Shown here: positions 54,989 through 63,956 of the stretch, in pieces | Layout of the letters: every line of letters begins with the position of its first letter | How positions within the stretch are numbered: the first letter of the stretch is position 1 | Assembly (NCBI RefSeq): GCF_900163625.1 | Contig: NZ_FUIE01000015.1 | Location: forward strand, 62,001-126,000 | Length of the DNA: 64,000 bases | Reading direction: 5' to 3' | Source of the DNA: Brevundimonas diminuta 3F5N | GTDB taxonomy: Bacteria; Pseudomonadota; Alphaproteobacteria; Caulobacterales; Caulobacteraceae | The notes under the pieces: model-generated | Database searches by the model: none | What the model was told of the DNA's origin: nothing | The model's input: only the letters and a program-made list of their open reading frames with translations | Program-made: the position numbers and the translations under genes

Positions 54989-55023
54989 CGCGCCCGACCC
55001 TGCCCATAGCCAAGGAGCCTTCC

Positions 55024-56001
55024 ATGCGCGCCATTCTGATCGCCGCCGCCCTGCTGACCGGGGCGACGCCCGCCGCCCTGGCGACCACCGCCGTCGCCCA
55101 AGCCGCACAGGCCGCCACGACCGTCCGCAGTCCTCAGTTCGAACGCGATCGCCAGTCGATCCTGGCCCAGGCCGGAGCGTTCCGCGTCCACTTCGACATG
55201 CGCGAGAACGTCAGCTTCCGCGCCGACTACGACCCGCTGGAGGAACAGCTGTCCGGCGGGACCGAAATCGTCCGCCTGGTCTACGACAACGGCGACCGCA
55301 TCAGCCTGCAGCACATCCTGGTGATGGAGCACGGGGGCCAAAGCGTCGTCGTCAAACACTGGCGCCAGGACTGGGTCTATCAGCCGCAAACCGTCCTGAC
55401 CTATGTCGGCGACAACAGCTGGCGCACCACACCCGTCCCCGCTTCTGAGCGCGAGGGCGCCTGGTCCCAGACCGTGTGGCAGACAGACGATTCCCCGCGT
55501 TACGGCGGCGTCGGCCGCTGGACCTATGAGAACGGGCTGAGCGCCTGGACCTCCGGCCCGACCTGGCGGCCGCTGGCCCGCCGCGATGCCGTGCGCAACC
55601 CGGTCTACGACCGCTATCTGGGCGCCAACCGCCATATCCTGAAGCATGACGGCTGGGTCCACATCCAGGACAATATGAAGCTGTCGGGCAAGGGCGGCGG
55701 CGAGCTGGTCGCCATCGTCCAGGAAGACGTCATCAACAGCTATGACGCCTCGACCGCCTTCTCACCCAAGGCCGGCGACGACTACTGGACGGCGACGAAA
55801 ACCTATTGGGCCGCCGTGCGCGACGCCTGGGACGCGGTCATCGCCCGCGACGGCGGCGTCCATGTCGCGGAAGAAGCCCAGACGGGCGCCATCACCGCCC
55901 CGCCTCTGATGAAGTTGGCCGATCAGGTCCAGGCCGGCGAACTGACCACCGAGGCGGCGATCACCCAGGCCCGCGCCTTGATCGAGGCCACCGCCCGCTA
56001 A
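55024..56001 (+). CDS. DUF6607 family exported protein
   Basis: A 325-residue protein with a signal peptide (MRAILIAAALLTGATPAALA). Then a Trp/Tyr-rich domain: FRVHFDMRENVSFRADY, LVMEHGGQSVVVKHWRQDWVYQP, NSWRTTPV, GRWTYENGLSAWTSGPTWRPLARRD. This family is found next to TonB-dependent haem receptors and is thought to be periplasmic. Function unproven. AAGGAG precedes the ATG. It lies 35 bp after the receptor gene and ends at a strong terminator. Confidence 0.88.
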   Translation: MRAILIAAALLTGATPAALATTAVAQAAQAATTVRSPQFERDRQSILAQAGAFRVHFDMRENVSFRADYDPLEEQLSGGTEIVRLVYDNGDRISLQHILVMEHGGQSVVVKHWRQDWVYQPQTVLTYVGDNSWRTTPVPASEREGAWSQTVWQTDDSPRYGGVGRWTYENGLSAWTSGPTWRPLARRDAVRNPVYDRYLGANRHILKHDGWVHIQDNMKLSGKGGGELVAIVQEDVINSYDASTAFSPKAGDDYWTATKTYWAAVRDAWDAVIARDGGVHVAEEAQTGAITAPPLMKLADQVQAGELTTEAAITQARALIEATAR

Positions 56002-56005
56002 CGCA

Positions 56006-56046
56006 AAACGCCCCCCGCTCCAGCCATGGAACGGGGGGCGTTTCAA
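56006..56046. terminator. bidirectional terminator between DUF6607 and catalase genes
   Basis: AAACGCCCCCCG (56006-56017) pairs with CGGGGGGCGTTT (56032-56043), with a T-rich flank on the plus strand and A-rich flank (T-rich on minus) upstream. Confidence 0.88.
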
Positions 56047-56068
56047 TTCAGGCCTTGGATGTCAGGCG

Positions 56069-57556
56069 TCAGCCTTCGCCCATGCCCTCGGCCGGGCGCG
56101 GGGCGCCGCCCGCCCGCACCGCCGCCTCGATGCGGCCGCCGACGTCGGGGTCGATGCTCTTCCAATAGTCGAAAGCGCGCTCCAGCACCGGCGAGCGTAC
56201 GCCGCCCAGCAGGCTGCCCGCCACCTGATCGACCAGCTTGGCGCGTTGATCGTCATTGAACACCTCGCGCACCAGAACGCCCGGCTGGGTGAAATCGTCA
56301 TCCTCGGCGTGCAACGTATAGGCGCTGCGGACCAGCGCGCCGTCGGCCTCCCAGCCGTCATGGACCGGGCCGGCTTCGTCCGACCAGGTGCGGCCGCCGC
56401 TGTTGGGCACATAGACCGGCTGGGCGCCCGAGTGGTGATAGGCCATCTGCCCGTCGAACATATAGGTGTTCACCGGAACCTTGGGCTGGTTCACCGGAAG
56501 CTGGTGGAAGTTGGTCCCGATGCGGTTCCGCTGGGCGTCGTTATAGGCGAAGGCCCGGCCCAGCAGCATCTTGTCCGGCGACAGGCCGATGCCGGGCACG
56601 GTGTTGCCAGGCGAGAAGGCGGCCTGCTCGATCTGGGCGAAGAAGTTCTCCGGGTTGCGGTTCAGCGTCATCACGCCGACCGGGATCAGCGGATAGTCCT
56701 TGTGCGACCAGGTCTTGGTCAGGTCGAAGGGGTTGACCCGATAGGTCGCCGCCTCGGCGTAGGGCATGACCTGGACCGACAGATCCCAGACCGGATGCTC
56801 GCCGCGCGCGATGGCGTCGAACAGGTCGCGACGGTGGAAGTCCGCGTCGGCGCCCGACATGGCGGCGGCCTCGGCGTTGGAGAAGAAGGCCATGCCCTGA
56901 CGGGTGTGGAAGTGATACTTGACCCAGAATTTCTCACCCGCGGCGTTGATCCACATATAGGTGTGGGAGCCGTAGCCGTTCATCTCGCGCCAGGTGCGCG
57001 GCAGGCCCCGCACGCCCATCAGATAGGTCACCTGGTGCGCTGTCTCGGGGTTGTTAGTCCAGAAGTCCCACTGCATATGATTATCGCGGAGCCCTGAGTC
57101 CGGCAGGCGCTTCTGGCTGCGGATGAAGTGCGGGAACTTCATCGGATCGCGCACGAAGAAGACCGGGGTGTTGTTGCCCACCAGGTCGTAGTTGCCCTCG
57201 TCCGTATAGAATTTCAGTGAGAAGCCGCGCACGTCGCGCCAGGTGTCCGGGCTGCCCTGCTCGCCCGCCACGGTCGAGAAACGAGCCAGCATTTCGGTCT
57301 GGGCGCCCGGCTGGAACAGGGCCGCCTTGGTGTAGGCCGAGACGTCGTGCGTGGTCTCGAATACGCCGAACGCGCCCGACCCCTTGGCGTGCGGCTGGCG
57401 CTCGGGAACCTTCTCGCGATTGAAGTGGGCCATCTGCTCCAGGAAGTGCACATCGTGCAGCACGATCGGCCCGTTGGGACCGACGCTGAGCGAGTTCCGA
57501 TCACTGACCGCCGGGGCGCCTGCGCCCGTCGTAGAGCCTGATTTCTGTTGGGTCAT
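56069..57556 (-). CDS. katA: monofunctional haem catalase
   Basis: Breaks hydrogen peroxide into water and oxygen. It is 495 residues, small-subunit type. The distal His is H56 in [17 protein letters not shown], the distal Asn lies in the [19 protein letters not shown] region and the proximal haem-ligand Tyr in [21 protein letters not shown] 57556 has GAGGAGA upstream. An exact EcfG promoter at 57782-57758 would give a leader of about 195 nt, so it joins the general stress regulon. A predicted stress small RNA in this window shares 7-nt complementarity with the leader. Confidence 0.95.
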   Translation of the reverse strand: MTQQKSGSTTGAGAPAVSDRNSLSVGPNGPIVLHDVHFLEQMAHFNREKVPERQPHAKGSGAFGVFETTHDVSAYTKAALFQPGAQTEMLARFSTVAGEQGSPDTWRDVRGFSLKFYTDEGNYDLVGNNTPVFFVRDPMKFPHFIRSQKRLPDSGLRDNHMQWDFWTNNPETAHQVTYLMGVRGLPRTWREMNGYGSHTYMWINAAGEKFWVKYHFHTRQGMAFFSNAEAAAMSGADADFHRRDLFDAIARGEHPVWDLSVQVMPYAEAATYRVNPFDLTKTWSHKDYPLIPVGVMTLNRNPENFFAQIEQAAFSPGNTVPGIGLSPDKMLLGRAFAYNDAQRNRIGTNFHQLPVNQPKVPVNTYMFDGQMAYHHSGAQPVYVPNSGGRTWSDEAGPVHDGWEADGALVRSAYTLHAEDDDFTQPGVLVREVFNDDQRAKLVDQVAGSLLGGVRSPVLERAFDYWKSIDPDVGGRIEAAVRAGGAPRPAEGMGEG

Positions 57557-57757
57557 CGCCTGTCTCCTCTGCCGCCCGCCGCATCCTTCCGCAGCCGAGC
57601 TTGGCTTATGAGATGGAGCAGAGGCGCTGAATTGCAACCGTCTCTGTCGCTGAAAAGACGGCCGTTCTTGACCGGTCGACAGGTCCACGCGGGACAGCCC
57701 CAACAACCTCGCCGGACCCAGGTCTCGGTCAGCAATCTCAGTAGGCGACAATCGCAG

Positions 57758-57782
57758 AACGACCTTAAGGCCAGGCCGTTCC
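57758..57782 (-). promoter_or_regulatory. EcfG (sigma-T) promoter for katA
   Basis: On the minus strand GGAAC (57782-57778), 16 bases, CGTT (57761-57758). The expected start site near 57749 lies about 193 nt ahead of the catalase ATG; no gene intervenes. Confidence 0.8.
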
Positions 57783-57790
57783 GGCCAACG

Positions 57791-57931
57791 TCACAACAGA
57801 CGAAGCGCGCCCTGAAGCGTTTCGGCGGCGTGCGCCTGACCGGGGATCACGGCGATCAGAACCGCCGTCGCCAGCGCCAGGCCCGCGATCGTCAGCGGCG
57901 CGATCGCTCGCGGTGAAATCGTGAACTTCAT
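57791..57931 (-). CDS. 46-residue membrane or exported small protein
   Basis: Starts MKFTISPRAIAPLTIAG and carries one hydrophobic helix (LALATAVLIAVIPGQAHA) that may be a cleavable signal (AHA|A) or an anchor, leaving a short tail ETLQGALRLL. GGGATGGACGGGG precedes ATG 57931. The stop lies 9 bp from the katA EcfG -35 element. Not recognised; family-level homologues of this kind exist in Brevundimonas-type genomes as far as I can judge, but I cannot check. Confidence 0.6.
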   Translation of the reverse strand: MKFTISPRAIAPLTIAGLALATAVLIAVIPGQAHAAETLQGALRLL

Positions 57932-58064
57932 CCCCGTCCATCCCCCTTTGCGATAACAGCGGACGCTAGGGTGGCTTCGTGATGGCTCCGGCACATTTCG
58001 GCGGCGGTCCGGCCAAGTTTCGACGACAGAGGTTTGGCGGAATCTCGCTCATCGGATGATTTTC

Positions 58065-58090
58065 TTGACGCTCGCTCGGCGAGCTTAATG
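58065..58090 (+). promoter_or_regulatory. predicted housekeeping promoter of the catechol operon
   Basis: TTGACG (58065-58070), 12 bases, GCTTAATG (58083-58090). This fits the Caulobacter sigma-73 pattern in both elements and spacing. It lies ahead of catB, with operator-like half-sites over and just after the -10. Confidence 0.6.
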
Positions 58091-58123
58091 CCTTTTGGGC
58101 ATCAAATACGAACAAATAGGCAT
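58088..58123. repeat. operator-like GGCAT half-sites ahead of catB
   Basis: ATGCC (58088-58092) faces GGCAT (58098-58102) across 5 bases, and GGCAT recurs at 58119-58123, exactly 21 bp (two helical turns) after the first copy. It overlaps the predicted -10 and start site, as expected for a repressor or an inducer-responsive regulator of the cat genes. Confidence 0.55.
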
Positions 58124-58183
58124 TTTAGGTCATGACATGCGGCGCCTAAGGTTCGTCTCAACAAGAAGCGCGGAGACGACAGG

Positions 58184-59350
58184 GTGCAGGGATCAGCGAT
58201 TGAGCGGGTGGAGACGATCGTCCTCGACGTGCCGACCATCCGGCCGCACGTCCTGTCGGTCGCCACCATGCAGTCGCAGACCGTGGTCCTGGTGCGTCTG
58301 CACTGCGCCGACGGGATCGAAGGGATCGGCGAAGGCACCACCATCGGCGGCCTGAACTACGGCGGCGAAAGCCCTGAAGGCATCAAGCTGGCCATCGACG
58401 CCTATTTCGCGCCGCTGCTGATCGGCACCGATTCCACCCGCCCGGCCGTCATAATGGAGCGCCTGCGTCGTTCAATCATCGACAACCGCTTCGCCAAGAA
58501 CGCCGTCGAGACCGCCCTGCTGGACATTCAGGGCAAGCGGCTGGGCGTGCCGGTCAGCGAGCTTCTGGGCGGGCGCATCCGCGACCGTCTGCCGGTGCTG
58601 TGGACCTTGGCCAGCGGCGACACCGCCCAGGACATCGCCGAGGCCGAGACCATGCTGGCGTCGGGTCGGCACACCGCCTTCAAGCTGAAGATCGGCAAGC
58701 GTCCCGTGCAGGAAGACGTCGCCCACGTGGCGGCGATCAAGCGCGCCCTGGGCGACCGGGCCAGCATCCGCGTCGACGTCAACCAGGCCTGGAGCGAGGC
58801 CGCCGCCAAGCGCGCCCTGCCCCTGCTGGCCGAGGCGGGCGTCGATCTGGTCGAACAGCCGATCCGCGCCCATGCGACGGCGGGCATGGCCCGGCTGACG
58901 GCCATGGGCCTGATCCCCATCATGGCCGACGAAGCCCTGCATGGGCCGGAGAGCGGCTACGCCCTGGCCTGCGGTCAGGCGGCCGACGTCTTCGCCCTCA
59001 AGATCGCCCAGGCCGGCGGCCTGACCGAAGCCAAGCGCCTGGCCGGGATCGCCCAGGCGGCGGGCATCGCCCTTTACGGCGGCACCATGCTGGAGGGACC
59101 GGTCGGCACCATCGCCTCGGCCCAGTTGTTCGCCACCCTGCCCGAGATCGAGTTCGGCACCGAACTGTTCGGTCCCCTGCTGCTGACCGAGGAACTGCTG
59201 GCCCAGCCGCTGCACTACGCCGACGGCTGCCTGACCGTGCCCAGCGGGCCGGGCCTGGGTCTTCAACTGAACGAGGACGCCGTTGCGGCGCTTCGTCGAG
59301 ACCGAGGCGCCCGGACCTCGGTCATCACGCCAAAGCTGGTTGTGGGGTAA
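58184..59350 (+). CDS. catB: muconate cycloisomerase
   Basis: Converts cis,cis-muconate to muconolactone, step two of the catechol branch. It is 388 residues, enolase superfamily: N-terminal capping domain (RPHVLSVATMQSQTVVLVRL) and a barrel with the KxK motif TAFKLKIGK, metal ligands in RVDVNQAWS, VEQPIRA and IMADEAL, and ALKIAQAGGL for the second general base. The start is GTG 58184 with GGAG eight bases ahead. First gene of the cat operon. Confidence 0.95.
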   Translation: MQGSAIERVETIVLDVPTIRPHVLSVATMQSQTVVLVRLHCADGIEGIGEGTTIGGLNYGGESPEGIKLAIDAYFAPLLIGTDSTRPAVIMERLRRSIIDNRFAKNAVETALLDIQGKRLGVPVSELLGGRIRDRLPVLWTLASGDTAQDIAEAETMLASGRHTAFKLKIGKRPVQEDVAHVAAIKRALGDRASIRVDVNQAWSEAAAKRALPLLAEAGVDLVEQPIRAHATAGMARLTAMGLIPIMADEALHGPESGYALACGQAADVFALKIAQAGGLTEAKRLAGIAQAAGIALYGGTMLEGPVGTIASAQLFATLPEIEFGTELFGPLLLTEELLAQPLHYADGCLTVPSGPGLGLQLNEDAVAALRRDRGARTSVITPKLVVG

Positions 59351-59354
59351 ATCG

Positions 59355-59645
59355 ATGCTGTTTCATGTGACCATGGATGTGCGCATTCCGCACGACGCCG
59401 ACCCGGCGAGGATCGACCGCCTGAAGGCCGAGGAAAAGGCCCGCGCCCAGGATCTGCAGCGTCAGGGAATCTGGCGTCACCTGTGGCGCGTCGCCGGGCG
59501 ATACAGCAACGTCAGCATCTTCGACGTCGCCGACGCCCAGACGCTGCATGACCTTCTCAGCACCCTGCCGCTGTTTCCCTACATGGACGTCCAGGTCACC
59601 GCCCTGTGCCGCCATCCGTCATCGATCCACGAGGACGATCGCTAA
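59355..59645 (+). CDS. catC: muconolactone delta-isomerase
   Basis: A 96-residue small isomerase that turns muconolactone into 3-oxoadipate enol-lactone. Signatures: MLFHVTMDVRIPHD, EEKARAQDLQRQGIWRHLWRVAGRYSNVSIFDV and LPLFPYMDVQVTALCRHPS. Start 59355 lies four bases after catB's stop; the ORF extends further upstream only as a wrong-frame read of catB. Confidence 0.95.
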   Translation: MLFHVTMDVRIPHDADPARIDRLKAEEKARAQDLQRQGIWRHLWRVAGRYSNVSIFDVADAQTLHDLLSTLPLFPYMDVQVTALCRHPSSIHEDDR

Positions 59646-59684
59646 GAGCCCCCAAGGGCCAAATACACTGGAGAGGAAGAAGAC

Positions 59685-60578
59685 ATGACCGAAGATTTCG
59701 TCGCCACGCCCGAGGTGCAGACGTTGCTGGATCGCGCCAGCGGCATGACCGTCGACGGCGGAGACCCCCGACTGAAGTCCATCACCCGCGACGTGGTCGA
59801 GGCCCTGATGCGCGTCATCGTCAAGCACGATGTCAGCGAGGACGAGTTCTGGGGCGCGATCAAATTCTTCCAGGACGGCGCCCAGGAGTTCGGTCTGATC
59901 GTGCCCGGTTCGGGCCTTGAGCACTTCATGGATCTGTTCCTCGACGCCAAGGACGCCGAGGCGGGCCGCACCGGCGGCACGCCGCGCACCATCGAAGGCC
60001 CCCTCTATGTCGAGGGCGCGCCGCTGGTCGAAGGCGAAAACGTCAACCTGACCGACGACGCCGACGACACCGACACCCTGTATATGACCGGCAACATCGT
60101 CGGCCCCGACGGCGAGGCCCCCGCCGACGCCATCCTTCATGTCTGGCACGCCAATTCGAAGGGCTTCTATTCCCACTTCGACCCGACCGGCGAGCAGACC
60201 CCGTTCAACAATCGTCGCCGCATCAAGCTCGGCGCCGACGGCCGCTACTATTTCAGCTCCAAGATGCCGAACGGCTATTCGGTGCCGCCCAACGGCGCGA
60301 CCGACCGGATGCTGAAGGCCATCGGCCGTCACGGCAACCGCCCGGCCCACGTCCACTTCTTCGTCGAGGCGCCCGGCTATCGTTCGCTGACGACCCAGAT
60401 CAACTTCGGCGACGATCCGTTCGCGGCCGACGACTTCGCCTTCGCCACCCGCGACGGCCTGCTGCCGGTGCCGCAGCGTCAGGGCGACAGCGCCTATGTC
60501 GCCTTCGACTTCACCCTGCAGCGCGCCGCTGAAAAGGCGGACGAGAACCTGTCCGGCCGCGCCCGCGCGGCGGCCTGA
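59685..60578 (+). CDS. catA: catechol 1,2-dioxygenase
   Basis: Intradiol ring cleavage of catechol to cis,cis-muconate. It is 297 residues. The non-haem Fe(III) ligands are Y162 (KGFYSHFD), Y198 (MPNGYSVP), H222 and H224 (NRPAHVHFF). The N-terminal helical linker region for dimer contacts is present (SITRDVVEALMRVIVKHDVSEDEFW). AGAGGAAGA precedes the ATG. No upstream aromatic-ring hydroxylation genes occur in this window. Confidence 0.96.
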   Translation: MTEDFVATPEVQTLLDRASGMTVDGGDPRLKSITRDVVEALMRVIVKHDVSEDEFWGAIKFFQDGAQEFGLIVPGSGLEHFMDLFLDAKDAEAGRTGGTPRTIEGPLYVEGAPLVEGENVNLTDDADDTDTLYMTGNIVGPDGEAPADAILHVWHANSKGFYSHFDPTGEQTPFNNRRRIKLGADGRYYFSSKMPNGYSVPPNGATDRMLKAIGRHGNRPAHVHFFVEAPGYRSLTTQINFGDDPFAADDFAFATRDGLLPVPQRQGDSAYVAFDFTLQRAAEKADENLSGRARAAA

Positions 60579-60596
60579 TCGAAGGGCCTGCGGTTC

Positions 60597-61310
60597 GTGT
60601 CCAAGATTTTCGCTTCTCCCCGCGCCGCGCTCGAGGGCCTGTTGTTCGACGGCATGACCATCATGTCCGGCGGCTTCGGGCTCTCGGGCAACCCCGAGAG
60701 CCTGATCCCCGAGATCCGAGCTTCCGGGGTCGGCGGGCTGACCGTCATCTCCAACAATGCGGGCGCCGACGGCTTCGGCCTGTGGGTGCTGCTGGAGAGC
60801 CGTCAGGTGAAGAAGATGATCTCCAGCTATGTCGGCGAGAACAAGCTGTTCGAGCAGCAGTATCTGTCCGGCGAGCTGGAGCTTGAACTGAACCCGCAGG
60901 GCACCCTGGCCGAACGTATCCGGGCGGGGGGCGCAGGCATCCCCGCCTTCTATACCCGCACCGGCGTCGGCACCGTCGTCGCCGAGGGCAAGCCCGTCGA
61001 GACCTTCGAGGGCGAAGACTATGTGCGCGAGACCTGGCTGCGCGCCGACCTGTCGATCATCAAGGCCTGGCGGGCCGATCCGGCCGGGAATCTGATGTTC
61101 CGCAAGACTGCGCGCAACTTCAATCCGAACATGGCGACGGCCGGAAAGACCACCGTGGTCGAGGTCGAGGAGATCGTCCCCGAAGGCGCCCTCGATCCCG
61201 ACGCCATCCACACGCCGGGCATCTATGTCGACCGCATCGTCCTCAGCACCATCAATGAAAAGCGCATCGAGAAGCTGACGACCCGTCCGCGCGAGGAGGC
61301 CTCGGCATGA
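60597..61310 (+). CDS. catI: 3-oxoadipate CoA-transferase subunit A
   Basis: Moves CoA from succinyl-CoA to 3-oxoadipate, with its partner subunit. It is 237 residues, alpha subunit of class I CoA transferases: [22 protein letters not shown] (glycine-rich CoA site), [13 protein letters not shown], and [23 protein letters not shown]. It could equally be called pcaI or scoA; the operon position favours the 3-oxoadipate role. The start is GTG 60597. Overlaps subunit B by ATGA. Confidence 0.9.
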   Translation: MSKIFASPRAALEGLLFDGMTIMSGGFGLSGNPESLIPEIRASGVGGLTVISNNAGADGFGLWVLLESRQVKKMISSYVGENKLFEQQYLSGELELELNPQGTLAERIRAGGAGIPAFYTRTGVGTVVAEGKPVETFEGEDYVRETWLRADLSIIKAWRADPAGNLMFRKTARNFNPNMATAGKTTVVEVEEIVPEGALDPDAIHTPGIYVDRIVLSTINEKRIEKLTTRPREEASA

Positions 61311-61957
61311 GCTGGACCCGTGACGAGATGGCGGCCCGCGCCGGACAGGAACTGCGCGACGGCTACTATGTGAATCTGGGCATCGGCATACCGACACTGG
61401 TCGCCAACCATGTGCCCCAGGGCGTCCGCGTCACGCTGCAGAGCGAGAACGGCCTGCTCGGCATCGGTCCTTTTCCCTATGAGGGCGAAGCGGACCCCGA
61501 CCTGATCAACGCCGGCAAGCAGACGGTGACCGTCCTGCCGACCTCCAGCTTCTTCTCATCGGCGGACAGCTTCGCCATGATCCGCGGCGGCCATATCGAC
61601 ATGGCCGTGCTGGGGGCGATGGAGGTCGCCGCCAACGGCGATCTGGCCAACTGGACCATCCCCGGCAAGATGGTGAAGGGCATGGGCGGCGCCATGGATC
61701 TGGTCGCCGGGGTCAAGCGCATCGTCGTCGTGATGGATCACGTCGCCAAGGACGGATCGCCCAAGATTCTGGAGCAATGCGCCCTGCCGCTGACGGGCCA
61801 GAAGGTCGTGGATCTGATCATCACGGACCTGGGCGTCATCGCCGTGGACCGGAAACAGGGCGGGCTGACGCTGATCGAGACGGCGCCCGGCGTCACGGTC
61901 GAGGAGATCACGGCCAAGACCGGCGCGCCGCTGGCCATCGCGGCGGCGACGGCATGA
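61307..61957 (+). CDS. catJ: 3-oxoadipate CoA-transferase subunit B
   Basis: A 216-residue beta subunit. The catalytic Glu is in the [12 protein letters not shown] motif and the conserved [16 protein letters not shown] begins the fold; [36 protein letters not shown] is family-typical. The stop overlaps the thiolase start. Confidence 0.9.
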   Translation: MSWTRDEMAARAGQELRDGYYVNLGIGIPTLVANHVPQGVRVTLQSENGLLGIGPFPYEGEADPDLINAGKQTVTVLPTSSFFSSADSFAMIRGGHIDMAVLGAMEVAANGDLANWTIPGKMVKGMGGAMDLVAGVKRIVVVMDHVAKDGSPKILEQCALPLTGQKVVDLIITDLGVIAVDRKQGGLTLIETAPGVTVEEITAKTGAPLAIAAATA

Positions 61958-63165
61958 CCGCCCTCAAGCAAGCCTTCATCTGCGACGCCATCCGCACGCC
62001 TGTCGGGCGGCTGAACGGCGGGCTGTCGGCGGTGCGCGCCGACGATCTGGCGGCGATCCCGCTGCGGGCGCTGGCCGAGCGCAACGCCGCGCTGGACTGG
62101 AGCGCCGTCGAGGATGTCATCCTGGGCTGCGCCAATCAGTCGGGCGAGGACAACCGCAACGTCGCGCGCATGGCCGTGCTGCTGGCGGGCCTGCCCGAGA
62201 CCGTACCGGGATCGACGATCAACCGCCTGTGCGGCTCGGGCCTCAACGCCGTGGGGCTGGCCGCGCAAGCCATCCGCGCGGGCGAGGCCGAGCTGATGAT
62301 CGCCGGCGGCGCCGAGAGCATGACCCGCGCCCCCTATGTCATGGGCAAGGCCGCGACCGCCTTCGACCGCGCCCAGATGATCGAAGACACAACGATGGGC
62401 TGGCGCTTCATCAACCCGGCCCTGCGCGCCGCCTATGGCGTGGACACCATGCCTCAGACGGCCGAGAACGTCGCCGAGCAGTGGGCGATCACCCGCGAGG
62501 CGCAGGACGCCTTCGCCCTGGACAGCCAGACCAAGGCCGCCGCCGCCCTGGCCTCGGGCCGGTTCGACGCCGAGATCGTTCCCGTCTCCGTGCCCCAGCG
62601 GCGCGGCGATCCCGTCGTCTTCGCCGTGGACGAACATCCGCGCGCCACCTCCCTCGACGCCCTCGCCAAGCTGAAGCCGGTCGTGCGGCCGGACGGCACG
62701 GTGACGGCGGGCAACGCCTCGGGCCTCAATGACGGCGCAGCGGCGATGATCGTCGCCTCCGAGGCCGCCGCCCGCGCCCACGGCCTGACGCCGCGCGCCC
62801 GCGTCGTCGCCATGGCGGCCTCGGGCGTGGCGCCGCGCATCATGGGCGTCGGCCCGGTCGAGACGGCGCGCAAGCTGTTCGCCCGCACCGGCCTGAGCAT
62901 GGCCGACATGGACGTCATCGAACTGAACGAGGCCTTCGCCGCTCAGGCGCTGGCCGTGCTTCAGGAACTGAAGGTCGATCCGCGCGATCCGCGCCTGAAC
63001 CCCAACGGCGGCGCCATCGCTCTGGGCCATCCGCTGGGGATGTCGGGCGCCCGCATCGTCATGACGGCGGTGGAGCAGCTTCACCGCACCGGCGGCCGCT
63101 ATGCCCTGTGCACCATGTGCATCGGCGTCGGTCAGGGCATCGGCATGATCGTGGAGCGGGCATGA
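61954..63165 (+). CDS. pcaF: 3-oxoadipyl-CoA thiolase
   Basis: Last step of the pathway, giving succinyl-CoA and acetyl-CoA. It is 403 residues, thiolase I family. The nucleophile is C93 in [15 protein letters not shown], the general base pair is H359 in [11 protein letters not shown] and C389 in [10 protein letters not shown]. Close length and the [20 protein letters not shown] block match PcaF. The longer in-frame upstream stretch is a shadow of subunit B. ATGA overlaps on both sides. Confidence 0.94.
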   Translation: MTALKQAFICDAIRTPVGRLNGGLSAVRADDLAAIPLRALAERNAALDWSAVEDVILGCANQSGEDNRNVARMAVLLAGLPETVPGSTINRLCGSGLNAVGLAAQAIRAGEAELMIAGGAESMTRAPYVMGKAATAFDRAQMIEDTTMGWRFINPALRAAYGVDTMPQTAENVAEQWAITREAQDAFALDSQTKAAAALASGRFDAEIVPVSVPQRRGDPVVFAVDEHPRATSLDALAKLKPVVRPDGTVTAGNASGLNDGAAAMIVASEAAARAHGLTPRARVVAMAASGVAPRIMGVGPVETARKLFARTGLSMADMDVIELNEAFAAQALAVLQELKVDPRDPRLNPNGGAIALGHPLGMSGARIVMTAVEQLHRTGGRYALCTMCIGVGQGIGMIVERA

Positions 63166-63956
63166 GCGGACAGGTGCAACACATCACCACCGGCGACGGC
63201 TGCCGTCTGGCCTATAGGTTCGACGGACCTGAAGACGCGCCGGTGCTGCTGCTGTCCAACTCTCTGGGCACCCGCATGGAGATGTGGGACGCCCAGATGG
63301 CCGCCTTCTCCGCGCAATACCGGGTGCTGCGCTATGACAGCCGGGGGCACGGGGCGTCAGACGCGCCGGCGGGCGCCTATGGCCTCGACCGGCTGGGCCG
63401 CGACGTGGTGGAGCTGCTGGACACGCTGGCGCTTGAGCGCGTCGCCTTCTGCGGTTTGTCGCTGGGCGGCATGGTCGGCCAATGGATGGGGGTGCGCGCG
63501 CCCGAACGGCTGGAGCGGCTGGTGCTGGCCAACACCTCGGCCTTCATGGGACCGCCCTCGGCGTGGGATGCGCGCATCGCCAGCGCACTGTCGCAAGGGA
63601 TGGCGCCGCTGGCGGCAGCCTCGGTCGCCCGCTGGTTCACGCCGGACTTCGCCGCCCGCGCGCCCGATCCGGTCGCCGTCATTGAGGCCGGACTGCTGGC
63701 GACCTCGCCGCAGGGTTACGCCGGGTGCTGCGCCGCCATTCGCGACATGGACCTACGGCGACTGGGCGGACTGATTACAGCGCCGACGCTGGTCATCTCG
63801 GGCGACACCGATCCGGCCACCCCGCCCGACCACGCCGCAGCCCTGGTCAAGGCCATTCCCGAGGCCCAGCTGAAGGTGCTGAACGGCGCCCACCTGTCGA
63901 ACGTCGAACAGCCCGACGCCTTCGCCGGCGCAGTGCTCAGCTTCCTCGCGGCCTGA
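63162..63956 (+). CDS. pcaD: 3-oxoadipate enol-lactonase
   Basis: Alpha/beta hydrolase that opens the enol-lactone to 3-oxoadipate. It is 264 residues: LLLSNSLGTRMEMWDAQM (the GT-rich oxyanion loop), nucleophile S100 in FCGLSLGGMVGQWMG, acid Asp in VISGDTDPATPP, His in NGAHLSNVEQPDAF. Start ATG 63162 overlaps the thiolase stop. It is the last gene before a gene on the other strand begins. Confidence 0.93.
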   Translation: MSGQVQHITTGDGCRLAYRFDGPEDAPVLLLSNSLGTRMEMWDAQMAAFSAQYRVLRYDSRGHGASDAPAGAYGLDRLGRDVVELLDTLALERVAFCGLSLGGMVGQWMGVRAPERLERLVLANTSAFMGPPSAWDARIASALSQGMAPLAAASVARWFTPDFAARAPDPVAVIEAGLLATSPQGYAGCCAAIRDMDLRRLGGLITAPTLVISGDTDPATPPDHAAALVKAIPEAQLKVLNGAHLSNVEQPDAFAGAVLSFLAA

